A stretch of 24,517 bases of DNA, from the NCBI GenBank assembly GCA_035532295.1, contig DATKRH010000063.1, positions 1 to 24,517 on the forward strand, written 5' to 3'. Below, piece after piece: positions 1 to 7,117 of this stretch; within the stretch, counting starts at the first letter, position 1, and each line of letters opens with the position of its first letter. The translations under genes and the position numbers were made by a program. The notes under the pieces were generated by a model that had not been told where the DNA came from, did not search any database, and saw only the letters and a list, made by a program, of their open reading frames with translations. The DNA is from DASUBV01 sp035532295 (GTDB lineage Bacteria; Actinomycetota; Actinomycetes; Streptosporangiales; Streptosporangiaceae).

Positions 1-140
1 ATTGCCTCCAGCAGCCTGGGGTTCGCGGGCGATGCGGCCGGTATGGCCCGGGGCAGGCTACGCCGTCGCGGCGGGCCTTTCGGCCATGCCCTGCCCGGCA
101 GCCCGTCCATGAAACGCCCGCAGCAGCGGGGGCGGAGAAG

Positions 141-186
141 AGCGTGCAGCCTTTTGGGGGCCAGGACCCCCAAAAGGCTGCACGCT
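141..186. terminator. Perfect 20-bp-stem hairpin, probable bidirectional terminator
   Basis: The arms 141-160 and 167-186 are exact reverse complements, separated by a 6-nt loop (ccagga). There is no U-tract, as is common for actinobacterial intrinsic terminators. It lies between whatever precedes the window and the leaderless-looking gene at 231. A mobile repeat or structured RNA is the alternative reading. Confidence 0.6.
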
Positions 187-217
187 AACGACAGGCCTGG
201 GTCGATCCCGGCGCAGT

Positions 218-230
218 TACGCTAGTAGCG
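218..230 (+). promoter_or_regulatory. -10 box of a probable leaderless promoter
   Basis: TACGCT at 218-223 fits TANNNT and is followed by exactly 7 nt and then the ATG at 231. No Shine-Dalgarno sequence lies in between. This spacing is typical of leaderless actinobacterial transcripts. No convincing -35 box is visible. Confidence 0.45.
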
Positions 231-1016
231 ATGATGGCGACGATGCCAGGCGCCACCTCTAGCGGCGGGGAGGTGGCGCGGCGGCTGCTCGACGACGGTT
301 ATGTCATCGTCTCCGGGCTGCTGTCCGCCGCGCAGATTGACGCCGCGCGGGCGGACCTGGGCCGGGTGCTCGCGGCGACGCCGACGGGCCGCAACGCGTT
401 CGAGGGGCATGCCACGCAGCGGGTCTACGCCCTGTTCGCCAAGACCCGGACCTTCGACCAGACCGCCCTGCACCCGCTGCTGCTGGAGGTGCTCGACCAG
501 GTGCTGGGGCACTACCAGCTCAGCGCCCCGGTGGGCATCCGCATCGGGCCGGGGGAGCGCGCCCAGCTGCTGCACCGCGACGACTCGATCTACCCGCTGC
601 CGCAGCCCTGCCCGCCCGTGGTGGTCAACACCATGTGGCCCCTGGACGAGTTCACCCGGGAGAACGGCGCCACCAGGTTCATTCCGGGCAGCCACCGCTG
701 GGAACCCGGCCGGCGGCCGGCCGCGGCGGACCCCGTCCTGAGCGCCACCATGACGCCGGGATCGGCGATGTTCTACCTCGGCAGCCTCTGGCATGGCGGC
801 GGGGCCAACGCCACCGCCGCGCCACGCCTCGGAGTGATCCTGGAGTACGCCGCCGGCTGGCTGCGCCCGCAGGAGAACCACTGCCTCGCGGTGCCGCGCG
901 AGGTGGCGCGGCAGCTTCCGGAACGGCTCCAGGAACTACTCGGATATAACATTTACCCGCCATTCCTCGGCTACGTCGACGGCACCCACCCGCGGCGTGT
1001 CCTGTCGGCGGAGTGA
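231..1016 (+). CDS. Phytanoyl-CoA dioxygenase (PhyH) family Fe(II)/2-oxoglutarate oxygenase
   Basis: A 261-aa protein predicted to hydroxylate a small organic substrate in the cytoplasm using Fe(II), O2 and 2-oxoglutarate. The double-stranded beta-helix motifs are visible: HxD at H115/D117 (LLHRDDS), the family-typical ENGATRFIPGSH stretch at about 144-155, the distal iron histidine H188 (LWHGG), and R199 as the likely 2-oxoglutarate carboxylate ligand. Length is normal for the family. Translation could begin at either of two consecutive ATGs (231 or 234); the first sits 7 nt after a -10-like box and there is no Shine-Dalgarno sequence. The gene stands alone, 197 bp before an ABC exporter. 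Its substrate cannot be inferred: members range from natural-product tailoring enzymes to catabolic hydroxylases. Confidence 0.88.
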   Translation: MMATMPGATSSGGEVARRLLDDGYVIVSGLLSAAQIDAARADLGRVLAATPTGRNAFEGHATQRVYALFAKTRTFDQTALHPLLLEVLDQVLGHYQLSAPVGIRIGPGERAQLLHRDDSIYPLPQPCPPVVVNTMWPLDEFTRENGATRFIPGSHRWEPGRRPAAADPVLSATMTPGSAMFYLGSLWHGGGANATAAPRLGVILEYAAGWLRPQENHCLAVPREVARQLPERLQELLGYNIYPPFLGYVDGTHPRRVLSAE

Positions 1017-1213
1017 CGGAAGCGCAAACTCGTCGGCCGCGGCGATGAATCCGTAACCGCCATTTCGTCAGACCCACCAGATAGCTTCGGCAGCGGCGGC
1101 ACGGTGCAGGCCGCCGCGGGCCGCCCTTTTAGTTGGCTCCGGCGGTGGCCCGGCCGGTAGGTTCGTGGGCGCAGGGCCGTTTCCGGGTCGGGCGGCCTGA
1201 TCGGGAGGAATAG
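1017..1213. other. Intergenic region with a weak promoter for the ABC operon
   Basis: TTGGCT (1133-1138) and TAGGTT (1158-1163) are separated by 19 bp and could be a sub-optimal -35/-10 pair for the exporter genes. A good Shine-Dalgarno sequence (gggagga) precedes the ATG at 1214. No terminator hairpin was found behind the oxygenase gene, so read-through is possible. Confidence 0.3.
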
Positions 1214-2278
1214 ATGACGCAGATCGACATGGCAGCCGTCGGCACGGCACCACCGGGCGCGGGGCCGGCGATCCTGGTGGAGGGCCTGACCAAATCCTTC
1301 GGCGACGTGCACGCGCTGCGCGGCATCGACCTGTCGGTGCCGCGCGGGACGGTGCTCGGCGTGCTCGGCCCGAACGGCGCGGGCAAGACGACCGCCGTGC
1401 GCATCCTGACGACGTTGCTGCGCCCAGACGGCGGGCAGGCGCTGGTGGAGGGCCGCGATGTCGTGCGGGACGCGGCCGCGGTCCGCCGGTCGATCGGGCT
1501 GTCCGGGCAGTCGGCGGCCATTCAGGAGGAGCTCACCGGCCGGGAGAACCTGGAGATCATCGGGCGCCTTTACCACCTGAGCTGGCCGAATGCGCGCAGC
1601 CGCGCCACCGAGCTGCTGGAGCAGTTCGACCTGGTCGACGCCGCCGACCGCGCCGCCAAGAACTACTCCGGCGGCATGCAGCGCCGGCTCGACCTGGCCG
1701 CCAGCCTCGTGGGCCGGCCCCAGGTCCTGTTCCTGGACGAGCCCACGACCGGACTGGACCCGCGGTCGAGGCTGGGGATGTGGGACATCATCCGGTCCCT
1801 GGTCGCCGGCGGGACGACGCTGCTGCTCACGACCCAGTACCTGGATGAGGCCGACGAGCTGGCCGACGAGATCGTGGTCATCGACCACGGCCTGGTCATC
1901 GCCGCCGGAACGGCCGAGGAGCTCAAGGGCCGGGTCGGCGGGGACGTGCTCGAATTCACGGTGCCCGACCGGAGCCGGGTCGGGGACGCCGTGGCGGCCA
2001 TCGCGAGCGTCGGCGAGGGCGAGCCGCATGTCGACAAGGAGACTGGCGTGATCAACGTAGGAGTCGGGGGCCGCGGTTCCGAGGCGCTCATCGAGGCGGT
2101 GCGCGGCCTGGACGGCGCCGGCGTGGAGACCCGCGGCCTCGCGCTGCGCCGCCCGTCGCTCGATGACGTGTTCCTGGCGCTGACCGGGCATGCGGCCGAG
2201 GAGGAGGAGCAGCCGGGCGGCCGTCGGCGCGGCCGCCGGAAAACCGGCAAGAAGGACGCCGCGAGGGCTGCGACATGA
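1214..2278 (+). CDS. DrrA-type ABC transporter ATP-binding protein
   Basis: The 354-aa nucleotide-binding subunit of an ABC-2 exporter in the daunorubicin-resistance (DrrA) family; it would power efflux of a hydrophobic compound with the permease encoded next. Seen directly: Walker A GPNGAGKT (52-59), ABC signature YSGGMQ (151-156), Walker B VLFLDE (171-176), and TTQYLDEAD, where the usual switch histidine is Q208, as is normal for DrrA proteins. The C-terminus is a basic tail rich in Arg and Lys (about 320-350) that is longer than the core domain needs. The start has a Shine-Dalgarno sequence about 7 nt upstream. The stop overlaps the next start (ATGA), indicating translational coupling. The family is secure; the exported substrate is unknown, and no antibiotic biosynthesis genes are adjacent. 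Confidence 0.93.
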   Translation: MTQIDMAAVGTAPPGAGPAILVEGLTKSFGDVHALRGIDLSVPRGTVLGVLGPNGAGKTTAVRILTTLLRPDGGQALVEGRDVVRDAAAVRRSIGLSGQSAAIQEELTGRENLEIIGRLYHLSWPNARSRATELLEQFDLVDAADRAAKNYSGGMQRRLDLAASLVGRPQVLFLDEPTTGLDPRSRLGMWDIIRSLVAGGTTLLLTTQYLDEADELADEIVVIDHGLVIAAGTAEELKGRVGGDVLEFTVPDRSRVGDAVAAIASVGEGEPHVDKETGVINVGVGGRGSEALIEAVRGLDGAGVETRGLALRRPSLDDVFLALTGHAAEEEEQPGGRRRGRRKTGKKDAARAAT

Positions 2279-3102
2279 CGGCCATCACCGCGCCCGCGCC
2301 CGCGGACGCTCCCCGCGGCGGCCCCAGCCTGCTCGACCAGGCTCGCTGGGCGGTGAGCGACACGCTCACGATCACCCGGCGCAACCTGCTGGTCTGGATG
2401 CGGGTCCCGGCCTACATCGTGTTCACCGTGATCCAGCCGGTGATGTTCGTGCTGATGTTCCGCTACGTTTTCGGCGGCGCGATCCACGTGAGCGTGCCGG
2501 GCGGGTACGTGGATTTCCTGATGCCCGGGATCATCGGGCAGACCGCGGCGTTCGCGACGTTCGGCACCGCGATCGCGCTGGCGCAGGAGCTCAAGAAGGG
2601 CGTGATCGACCGGCTGCGGTCGATGCCGATGGCACGCTCGGCGGTGCTGGCCGGCCGCCTGGTCGCCGACACCGCGCGGATGCTCGTGACGATCCTGATC
2701 GTCGTCGGCGTGGGCTACGCGGTCGGCTTCCGGTTCGAGAACGGCACCGTCCCCGCCGTGCTCATGATCGTGCTGGCGACCGTGTTCGGACTGGCGATCT
2801 GCCTGATCGCGGCCTTCACCGGGCTGGCCATCGGCGACGAGGAGTCGGTGCAGGCGTTCGGGCTGATCTGGCTCTTCCCGATCACCTTCCTCAGCTCCGC
2901 GTTCGTCCCGATCCAGTCCATGCCGGGCTGGCTGCAGGCCTTCGCCAACAACCAGCCGGTCACCTACGTCATCAACACCATGCGCGCGCTGGCGCTCGGC
3001 GGCCCGATCGAGGCGAACCTGCTGAAGAGCCTCGCGTGGCTGGCAGGGATCTTCATCGTCTTCGCGCCGCTCGCCGTCCGCGCCTACAAGCGGGCCGGCT
3101 GA
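2275..3102 (+). CDS. DrrB-type ABC-2 transporter permease
   Basis: The 275-aa membrane subunit partnering the preceding ATPase. After a hydrophilic, proline-rich N-terminus of about 45 residues there are roughly six hydrophobic segments (near 47-67, 85-105, 122-142, 154-176, 185-205 and 248-268). The EELKKGVIDRLRSMPM-like stretch at about 105-120 is the amphipathic coupling region characteristic of ABC-2 permeases, and the LSSAFVPIQSMPGWLQ segment before the last helix is typical of DrrB. The start codon overlaps the stop of the ATPase gene by 4 bp. A hairpin follows 30 bp after the stop. DrrB-type family membership is clear; the substrate is not. Confidence 0.92.
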   Translation: MTAITAPAPADAPRGGPSLLDQARWAVSDTLTITRRNLLVWMRVPAYIVFTVIQPVMFVLMFRYVFGGAIHVSVPGGYVDFLMPGIIGQTAAFATFGTAIALAQELKKGVIDRLRSMPMARSAVLAGRLVADTARMLVTILIVVGVGYAVGFRFENGTVPAVLMIVLATVFGLAICLIAAFTGLAIGDEESVQAFGLIWLFPITFLSSAFVPIQSMPGWLQAFANNQPVTYVINTMRALALGGPIEANLLKSLAWLAGIFIVFAPLAVRAYKRAG

Positions 3103-3132
3103 CGGCGTGCTGGCTCGGTCAGCGGTGCAGGA

Positions 3133-3156
3133 CGCCGACCGCGCTGATGGTCGGCG
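3133..3156 (+). terminator. Hairpin after the ABC exporter operon
   Basis: Arms cgccgacc (3133-3140) and ggtcggcg (3149-3156) are perfect complements over 8 bp with an 8-nt loop. The position 30 bp after the permease stop suits a terminator, which would separate this operon from the insertion element that follows. Confidence 0.5.
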
Positions 3157-3182
3157 CGCCCCTAGGGCTGCAACTGTTGAGC

Positions 3183-3225
3183 GTGGCGCGTTCTATAGCG
3201 TTCAGTGGCGCGCTATAGTGACTGC
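3183..3225 (+). promoter_or_regulatory. tnpA promoter embedded in repeats, probable TnpA site
   Basis: ctatagcg (3193-3200) and cgctatag (3211-3218) form a perfect 8-bp inverted repeat with a 10-bp spacer. The same stretch also reads as two near direct repeats beginning gtggcgcg at 3183 and 3205. TTCTAT (3191-3196) and TATAGT (3214-3219) are 17 bp apart, and TATAGT is followed by 6 nt and the GTG at 3226. Promoter and repeat coincide, which suggests that the recombinase binds here and represses itself. Confidence 0.45.
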
Positions 3226-3798
3226 GTGCATCTGAAGCAGTGGGCTGACCGGCAGGGCGTGTCGTACACGACGGCACGGCGCTGGTTCCGTGCGGGCACC
3301 CTGCCCGTCCCGGCCCGCAGGGTGGGTGGCCTCATCCTGGTCGGCGAGCCCGCAGGCCCGGAACCGGATGGCGTCACCGCCGTGTACGCGCGGGTGTCCT
3401 CCGCTGACCAGCGCCCGGACCTGGACCGGCAGGTGGCCCGCGTCACCGCCTGGGCTGCGTCGGAAGGTCTGGCGGTCGGCCGTGTGGTCACCGAGGTCGG
3501 GTCCGCGCTGAACGGGCACCGCCGCAAGTTCCTGGCCCTGCTGCGTGATGAGTCCGTGTCGGTGATCGTGGTGGAGCACCGGGACAGGTTCGCCCGGTTC
3601 GGCGCCGGGTACGTGGAAGCCGCCCTCGCGGCGTCCGGGCGGCGGCTGCTGGTCGTGGACCCCGCCGGGGTGGACGACGACCTGGTGCGGGACGTGACGG
3701 AAATCCTCACGTCCCTGTGCGCCCGCCTGTACGGGCGGCGGGCGGCGGCGAACCGGGTCGCCCGTGCTGTCGCCGCAGCCACTGGGGATGAGCCGTGA
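3226..3798 (+). CDS. tnpA: IS607-family serine recombinase (transposase A)
   Basis: A 190-aa recombinase that would catalyse excision and integration of the element through a phosphoserine intermediate. The N-terminus (HLKQWADRQGVSYTTARRWFR) is a MerR-like DNA-binding helix-turn-helix. The resolvase domain follows with the motif YARVSSADQ, whose first serine (S58 from this start) is the nucleophile, and the arginine-rich motif EHRDRFARFG. The C-terminal helix LTSLCARLYGRRAAANR is typical of IS607 TnpA. I chose the GTG at 3226 because the family usually begins a few residues before LKxWA and a TATAGT box lies 6 nt upstream; an in-frame GTG at 3205 would add seven residues. The TGA stop overlaps the GTG start of tnpB. 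Confidence 0.9.
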   Translation: MHLKQWADRQGVSYTTARRWFRAGTLPVPARRVGGLILVGEPAGPEPDGVTAVYARVSSADQRPDLDRQVARVTAWAASEGLAVGRVVTEVGSALNGHRRKFLALLRDESVSVIVVEHRDRFARFGAGYVEAALAASGRRLLVVDPAGVDDDLVRDVTEILTSLCARLYGRRAAANRVARAVAAATGDEP

Positions 3799-5087
3799 AG
3801 GTCGCTCAGGCGTACCGCTACGCCCTCGACGCCAGCCCCGGGGATGATCGCGGCTGCTGGTCGCACGCTGGGGCATCGCGGTTCGCGTGGAACTGGGGGC
3901 TGGCGAAGTGCAAGGAGCGCTACGACGCCGAAGGCAAGTGGTATTCGGCCGCTGAGCTGCACAAGATGTGGAATGCGCAGAAGAAGGCGGACCCGGCTCT
4001 GGCGTGGTGGGGTGAGAACTCCAAGTGCGCCTACCAGGAAGCATTCCGCGACCTGGAACGGGCGCTGCGGGACTACATGAAGTCGAAGAAGGGCCAGCGC
4101 AAAGGCAAGCGGCTCGGCTTCCCCCGGTTCAGGAAGCGCGGCAAGTGCCGCGACTCCTTCCGGTTCTCCACCGGGACGATGCGCTGCTCGGGCCGGACCG
4201 TCACCCTGCCCCGGCTGGGTACCGTCGCCACGCACGAATCCACCCGCAAGCTCGCCCGCAGGCTGGGCAACGGAACCGCCCGCGTCCTCTCGGCCACCGT
4301 GACCCGTACAGCCCAGCGGTGGTACGTGTCGTTCACCGTTGAAGTGGAGCGCACCATCCCGCGGCGCCGCCCCCGGGCGGGGTCGGCCATCGGGATCGAC
4401 CTCGGGGTGAAGACCCTGCTGACCGGGGTGGACGATCAGGGGAAGATCGTCACCGTCGCCGGGCCGAAGGCGCTGCGGACCTCGCTGCGCAAACTGCGCC
4501 GCGCCAGCCGGGCGCACTCCCGCAAGGCCAGGGGAAGCGCGAGCCGGCGCAAGGCGACGGCGCGGCTCGCCCGCATCCACGCAACGGTGGCGAGTGTCCG
4601 CGCCGACACGCTGCACAAGGCCACCACGGATCTCGCGGCCCGGTACGCCACCGTCGTCATGGAAGACCTGAACGTGGCGGGCATGGTGCGCAACCGCCGG
4701 CTTGCCCGCGCCGTCGCTGACGCCGGCTTCGGGGAGACGCGGCGACTGCTGGCCTGCAAGACCACCTGGAACGGCGGCCGGCTTGTGACTGCCGGCAGGT
4801 TCTACCCCAGTTCCAGGACCTGCTCGGGCTGCGGCGCGGTGAAAGCCAAACTCGCCCTGTCCGAACGCACATACGTTTGCACCGGATGCGGCCTCGTCCT
4901 CGACCGGGACGTGAACGCCGCGGTGAACCTGCTCAAACTCGCCGCCAGTGGGGCGGAGAGCCAAAACGCCCGCGGAGCCCAGGTAAGACCCAGCCTCGCT
5001 GGGCACCGGGTGATGAAACAGGAACCCGGCACCGCAACCGCGGGTCAGACCGGGACCGTTCCGGCGCAAGCCGGGACTGCGGCATGA
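3795..5087 (+). CDS. tnpB: IS607-associated TnpB, RNA-guided RuvC nuclease
   Basis: A 430-aa protein of the TnpB family, ancestors of Cas12 that use an omega RNA to cut DNA next to a short motif and so maintain the element after excision. The N-terminal helical part (FAWNWGLAKCKERY at about 30-43) is followed by the RuvC-like domain, whose catalytic acids are all present: D202 in GIDLGVKTLL, E290 in VVMEDLNVAGM and D372 in LDRDVNAAVNL. A zinc ribbon is formed by C343/C346 and C362/C365. The last 50 residues (after about 381) are Gly/Ala/Gln/Thr-rich and match nothing catalytic; in relatives this stretch of DNA also encodes the omega RNA. The GTG start overlaps the tnpA stop. Length and motifs suggest an intact, possibly active nuclease. 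Confidence 0.92.
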   Translation: MKVAQAYRYALDASPGDDRGCWSHAGASRFAWNWGLAKCKERYDAEGKWYSAAELHKMWNAQKKADPALAWWGENSKCAYQEAFRDLERALRDYMKSKKGQRKGKRLGFPRFRKRGKCRDSFRFSTGTMRCSGRTVTLPRLGTVATHESTRKLARRLGNGTARVLSATVTRTAQRWYVSFTVEVERTIPRRRPRAGSAIGIDLGVKTLLTGVDDQGKIVTVAGPKALRTSLRKLRRASRAHSRKARGSASRRKATARLARIHATVASVRADTLHKATTDLAARYATVVMEDLNVAGMVRNRRLARAVADAGFGETRRLLACKTTWNGGRLVTAGRFYPSSRTCSGCGAVKAKLALSERTYVCTGCGLVLDRDVNAAVNLLKLAASGAESQNARGAQVRPSLAGHRVMKQEPGTATAGQTGTVPAQAGTAA

Positions 5088-5105
5088 GCGCCAATGAGCG
5101 GTCAT
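4930..5105 (+). ncRNA. Candidate omega RNA (reRNA) at the right end of the IS607 element
   Basis: TnpB proteins work with an RNA transcribed from the 3' end of tnpB across the right end of the element, whose terminal bases act as guide. Here the final part of tnpB encodes a low-complexity tail and the DNA is rich in complementary segments such as ccgg...ccgg around 5051-5075, consistent with a structured scaffold. Limits are inferred from family behaviour, not read from the sequence; the guide would start where the element ends, near 5090-5110. Confidence 0.35.
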
Positions 5106-5123
5106 CCGCAACGGAGCTGATAC

Positions 5124-5606
5124 ATGGACAGGGATGAGCGCAGGCAGTTCGTCCGGGATCACCGGACCTGCGTCTTCGGCTACGCGCGCCAGGCCGACGG
5201 CCCGGCGATGACGATCGTCTACTACGTCATGGACGGGGACGACCTGCTCGTCTCGAGCATGGCCAGGCGGGGCAAGGCCAAGGCGGTGCAGCGCGACCCC
5301 CATGTCAGCCTCTGCGTGCTGGACGAGAAGTGGCCGGTGACCTATCTCCAGCTCTACGGCGCTGCCGTCCTGGAACGAGACGCGGATCAGGCGGCCGACC
5401 TGCTGCGCCAGGTCGTGGAGCTGATGGCCGGCCAGCCGGTGCCAGACGAGCGGCGGGAGCAGATCGCGCGGCTGTCCCGGGAGGAGGAGCGCGTCGTCAT
5501 CCGGGTGACGCCGTACGCGACGTTCGCGACGCCGCCGCGGCACGTGAACAAGATGGACGACCTCGACACGCTCTCGCACTGGACCAGCTCCAGCCAGCCC
5601 TGGTGA
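5124..5606 (+). CDS. PPOX-class (pyridoxamine 5'-phosphate oxidase-like) flavin/F420 protein
   Basis: A 160-aa split-barrel protein of the PPOX family, many actinobacterial members of which are F420-dependent reductases or FMN-binding proteins rather than true PdxH. The family pattern is clear: MTIVYYVMDGDDLLVSSMARRGKAK (about 30-54), then RDPHVSLCVLD (about 56-66), with the Arg/Lys cluster expected to hold the cofactor phosphate. Length is typical. The ATG at 5124 has GGAG 7 nt upstream. It lies just downstream of the IS607 right end and about 140 bp before an MDMPI-type gene on the same strand. Cofactor (FMN or F420) and substrate cannot be decided from sequence. Confidence 0.85.
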   Translation: MDRDERRQFVRDHRTCVFGYARQADGPAMTIVYYVMDGDDLLVSSMARRGKAKAVQRDPHVSLCVLDEKWPVTYLQLYGAAVLERDADQAADLLRQVVELMAGQPVPDERREQIARLSREEERVVIRVTPYATFATPPRHVNKMDDLDTLSHWTSSSQPW

Positions 5607-5743
5607 CCGGCCGGCCTGGCCCGTTAAGGTAAAGGCCCGGGGGCCTGGCGATCGAAGGAGATCGACATGCGGCGATGCTGGCCGCCGACGCGACCGCATT
5701 CCAGCCGACCCCGCTACCCCGCTGACCGGCCTGGAGGCCAGAC
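5607..5743. other. Short intergenic region with small hairpin and strong Shine-Dalgarno
   Basis: aggccc (5633-5638) and gggcct (5641-5646) could form a 6-bp stem with a 2-nt loop after the PPOX gene. A very good Shine-Dalgarno (gaaggag, 5654-5660) sits 6 nt before an ATG at 5667 that opens only a short frame; the next real gene has its own Shine-Dalgarno (ggagg, 5733-5737). Confidence 0.35.
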
Positions 5744-5789
5744 ATGGATTCCTACGAAGCGGCGATCTCGATTCTCGAGGCGGAGCTGA
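5667..5789 (+). CDS. Possible 40-aa leader ORF
   Basis: Starts 6 nt after an excellent Shine-Dalgarno sequence and runs 40 codons, ending 43 bp inside the following gene in another frame. Its product is Arg/Pro-rich and looks like out-of-frame high-GC sequence, so it may be a translated regulatory leader or the relic of an older gene start rather than a functional protein. A second ATG at 5675 opens a 16-codon frame. I recognise neither. Confidence 0.2.
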   Translation: MRRCWPPTRPHSSRPRYPADRPGGQTWIPTKRRSRFSRRS

Positions 5790-6415
5790 CCGCGGTAGAG
5801 CGGACGTTCGCCGGGCTGTCGGCCGATGACTGGCGGCTGACGACCAGGCTCGTGCCGGTCGACCCCGACCTGCCGCGGTGGACAGTGCTCGAGCTCGCCG
5901 GGCACTTTGACATCTCCATCGGCCTGACCCGGATGCTGATCGAGGGGCGCGACGACAGCTCGCCCGCCCGCGACCGGACCAGCTTCTTCATCAACCCGCG
6001 GTCCGAGACGGCACCGGTCGTCTACGACTACGCCTACCAGATGGTGGACGGCAAGAAGCCCGCCGACATACCGCGCGTCCTGCACAAGACCTTCTCCGCC
6101 GCCCTGGCGGAGGCGCGGGCGGTCCCCGCGAGCACGGTCGGGCCGGGGTACTTCGCCCCGATGCGCGTCGACGAGTTCGTCGCCAGCCGGGTGGTCGAAG
6201 CCGTCGTGCACGGCATCGACCTGACCCAGGCGCTCGGCCGCGCGCCGATCGCCTCGCCGGACGGGATCGCGATGACCGCCGCGATCCTTGACGACCTGCT
6301 GGCGCGCCGGACCATCGCCGGCCGGCCCGCGGAGCTCGCCAGCGACCTGGACTGGATCCTCGCGGCCTCGGGCCGGGCTGACTCCGATGACAACAGGCTG
6401 CCCCTGATTGGCTAG
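5744..6415 (+). CDS. Maleylpyruvate isomerase (MDMPI)/DinB-fold family protein
   Basis: A 223-aa four-helix-bundle protein with the mycothiol-dependent maleylpyruvate isomerase N-terminal fold. The metal-binding triad expected for the fold is visible: H54 in LAGHFDIS, then E152 and H156 in VVEAVVHGIDL, the hallmark E..VHGxDL motif. Family members are thought to use mycothiol as cosubstrate, usually in thiol transfer, isomerisation or detoxification, but few have been assigned reactions. The ATG at 5744 has ggagg 6 nt upstream. The stop lies 24 bp from the stop of the convergent TetR gene, within a duplicated ggctag sequence. There is no adjacent gentisate or aromatic ring-cleavage gene, so a true maleylpyruvate isomerase role is not supported. 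Confidence 0.8.
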   Translation: MDSYEAAISILEAELTAVERTFAGLSADDWRLTTRLVPVDPDLPRWTVLELAGHFDISIGLTRMLIEGRDDSSPARDRTSFFINPRSETAPVVYDYAYQMVDGKKPADIPRVLHKTFSAALAEARAVPASTVGPGYFAPMRVDEFVASRVVEAVVHGIDLTQALGRAPIASPDGIAMTAAILDDLLARRTIAGRPAELASDLDWILAASGRADSDDNRLPLIG

Positions 6416-6444
6416 CGGGCCGGGCTAGCGGGCCGGGCCTAGCC
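6410..6444. terminator. Duplicated hairpin between convergent genes
   Basis: A 13-bp unit (ctagcgggccggg) is repeated at 6412-6424 and 6425-6437. ggctag at 6410-6415 or 6423-6428 can pair with ctagcc at 6439-6444. The stop codons of both convergent genes (tag at 6413-6415; cta at 6439-6441) are inside these arms, so one compact structure may terminate both. Confidence 0.4.
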
Positions 6445-7047
6445 AGCTGGCGCGGTGCCGCGGGAGAAGCTGGCGAGCAGCTTGTCCAGCATCTCGCGCT
6501 GCCGGGCGGGGGAGACCCGGTCGGGGTACAAGACTCTCTCGGCGCTGATCCCGTCGATCAGGACGACGAGCTGGTGGGCGGCCAGGTCGATGCTGATGTC
6601 CGCGCCGAGCTCGCCGAGCCGGGCGGCCTCCCCCAGGTGACGGCGCAGCCGGGCCAGCAGCTGGTCGAACTCCGAGTGCTGCAGGTCCCGCAGTGCCGGG
6701 TTGCCCAGCGCCCGGCCCCAGAAGCTGATCTCGATCTGCGCCTCGAGGTCGCGCTGGGAGTCCAGGGGGAGTGCCTCCAGCATCACCACCCGCAGCGCGT
6801 CGAGCCCGTTCAGCCCGGCCGCCCGGGCGTCCATCCGGGCGACCACCCGGCGATGGGACATCATCAGGGCCGAGCCGAGGATGTCGGCCTTGTCGTCAAA
6901 GTAGTGCGCCAGTATCCCGCGTGAGCAGTTCGCCTCCTGGGCGATGGCCCGGATGGTGGCCCTGGCGATGCCGTCGCGGGCGATCACCCGCCAGGTGGCT
7001 GACAGGATCTCGTCGCGCCGGGCATCCCAGTCGACAATTTTCGGCAT
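6439..7047 (-). CDS. TetR-family transcriptional repressor (BetI-like C-terminus)
   Basis: A 202-aa regulator. The N-terminal TetR helix-turn-helix (about 10-58) includes TIRAIAQEANCSRGILAHYFDDKADIL. The C-terminal half (about 80-190) resembles the TetR_C_6/BetI-type ligand domain, with the LEAQIEISFWGRALGNPALRDL pattern. The ATG at 7047 has a modest GAGG about 9 nt upstream. It is divergent from the aldolase/kinase-aminotransferase/permease operon, and a 10-bp palindrome in the shared promoter region makes it the likely local repressor of that operon and of itself. The inducer is probably the operon's substrate or an intermediate. Its 3' end abuts the MDMPI gene. Confidence 0.88.
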   Translation of the reverse strand: MPKIVDWDARRDEILSATWRVIARDGIARATIRAIAQEANCSRGILAHYFDDKADILGSALMMSHRRVVARMDARAAGLNGLDALRVVMLEALPLDSQRDLEAQIEISFWGRALGNPALRDLQHSEFDQLLARLRRHLGEAARLGELGADISIDLAAHQLVVLIDGISAERVLYPDRVSPARQREMLDKLLASFSRGTAPAG

Positions 7048-7080
7048 CGCTGTGATCCTCGCTGCCGGAGTGTCCTGGGT

Positions 7081-7117
7081 CTATTTTTTTGTCGGACGTC
7101 CGTCTAACATCCATTTA
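7081..7117. promoter_or_regulatory. Divergent promoter with TetR operator
   Basis: For the rightward gene, TAACAT (7105-7110) is followed by 7 nt and a GTG at 7118, a leaderless arrangement. For the leftward TetR gene, read on the minus strand, TTAGAC and TAGACC are separated by about 18 bp. The perfect palindrome cggacgtccg (7093-7102) lies between the two promoter boxes, where bound repressor would block both directions. Confidence 0.5.

Larger units (their letters stand above)
1..230. other. Intergenic stretch before the first clear gene
   Basis: No protein I recognise is encoded here. Short open frames run off the left edge on both strands, so the end of an upstream gene cannot be excluded; frame 2 on the plus strand stays open from base 2 to a stop near 111. 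The clear content is a long perfect hairpin (141-186) and a putative promoter box just before the gene at 231. Confidence 0.5.
3180..5105 (+). mobile_element. IS607-family insertion sequence (approximate limits)
   Basis: A serine-recombinase tnpA and a RuvC-nuclease tnpB overlap by 4 bp in the classic IS607 arrangement. IS607 elements have no terminal inverted repeats and make no target duplication, so the ends cannot be read exactly. The left end probably lies just before the CTATAG-containing repeats at 3183-3220, and the right end shortly after the tnpB stop at 5087. The element sits between two complete transcription units and does not appear to have broken a gene. Both genes keep their catalytic residues, so it may still be active. 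Confidence 0.75.

Noticed and set aside
3213..5699. An 828-codon open frame on the minus strand covering the insertion element and the PPOX gene
   Set aside because: It lies antisense to tnpA, tnpB and PPOX, all with intact family motifs. High GC content removes stops from this frame, and its translation is low-complexity Arg/Pro/Gly/His-rich with no recognisable domain.
5744..6415. Assignment as a true maleylpyruvate isomerase of gentisate degradation
   Set aside because: The fold and metal triad fit the broad MDMPI/DinB family, but no gentisate or maleylpyruvate pathway gene is nearby.
6944..7117. N-terminal extension of the class II aldolase to an ATG at 6944
   Set aside because: It would overlap the tetR coding region by about 100 bp and the whole divergent promoter. 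The family's conserved region begins only after 7118, where a GTG follows a good -10 box.
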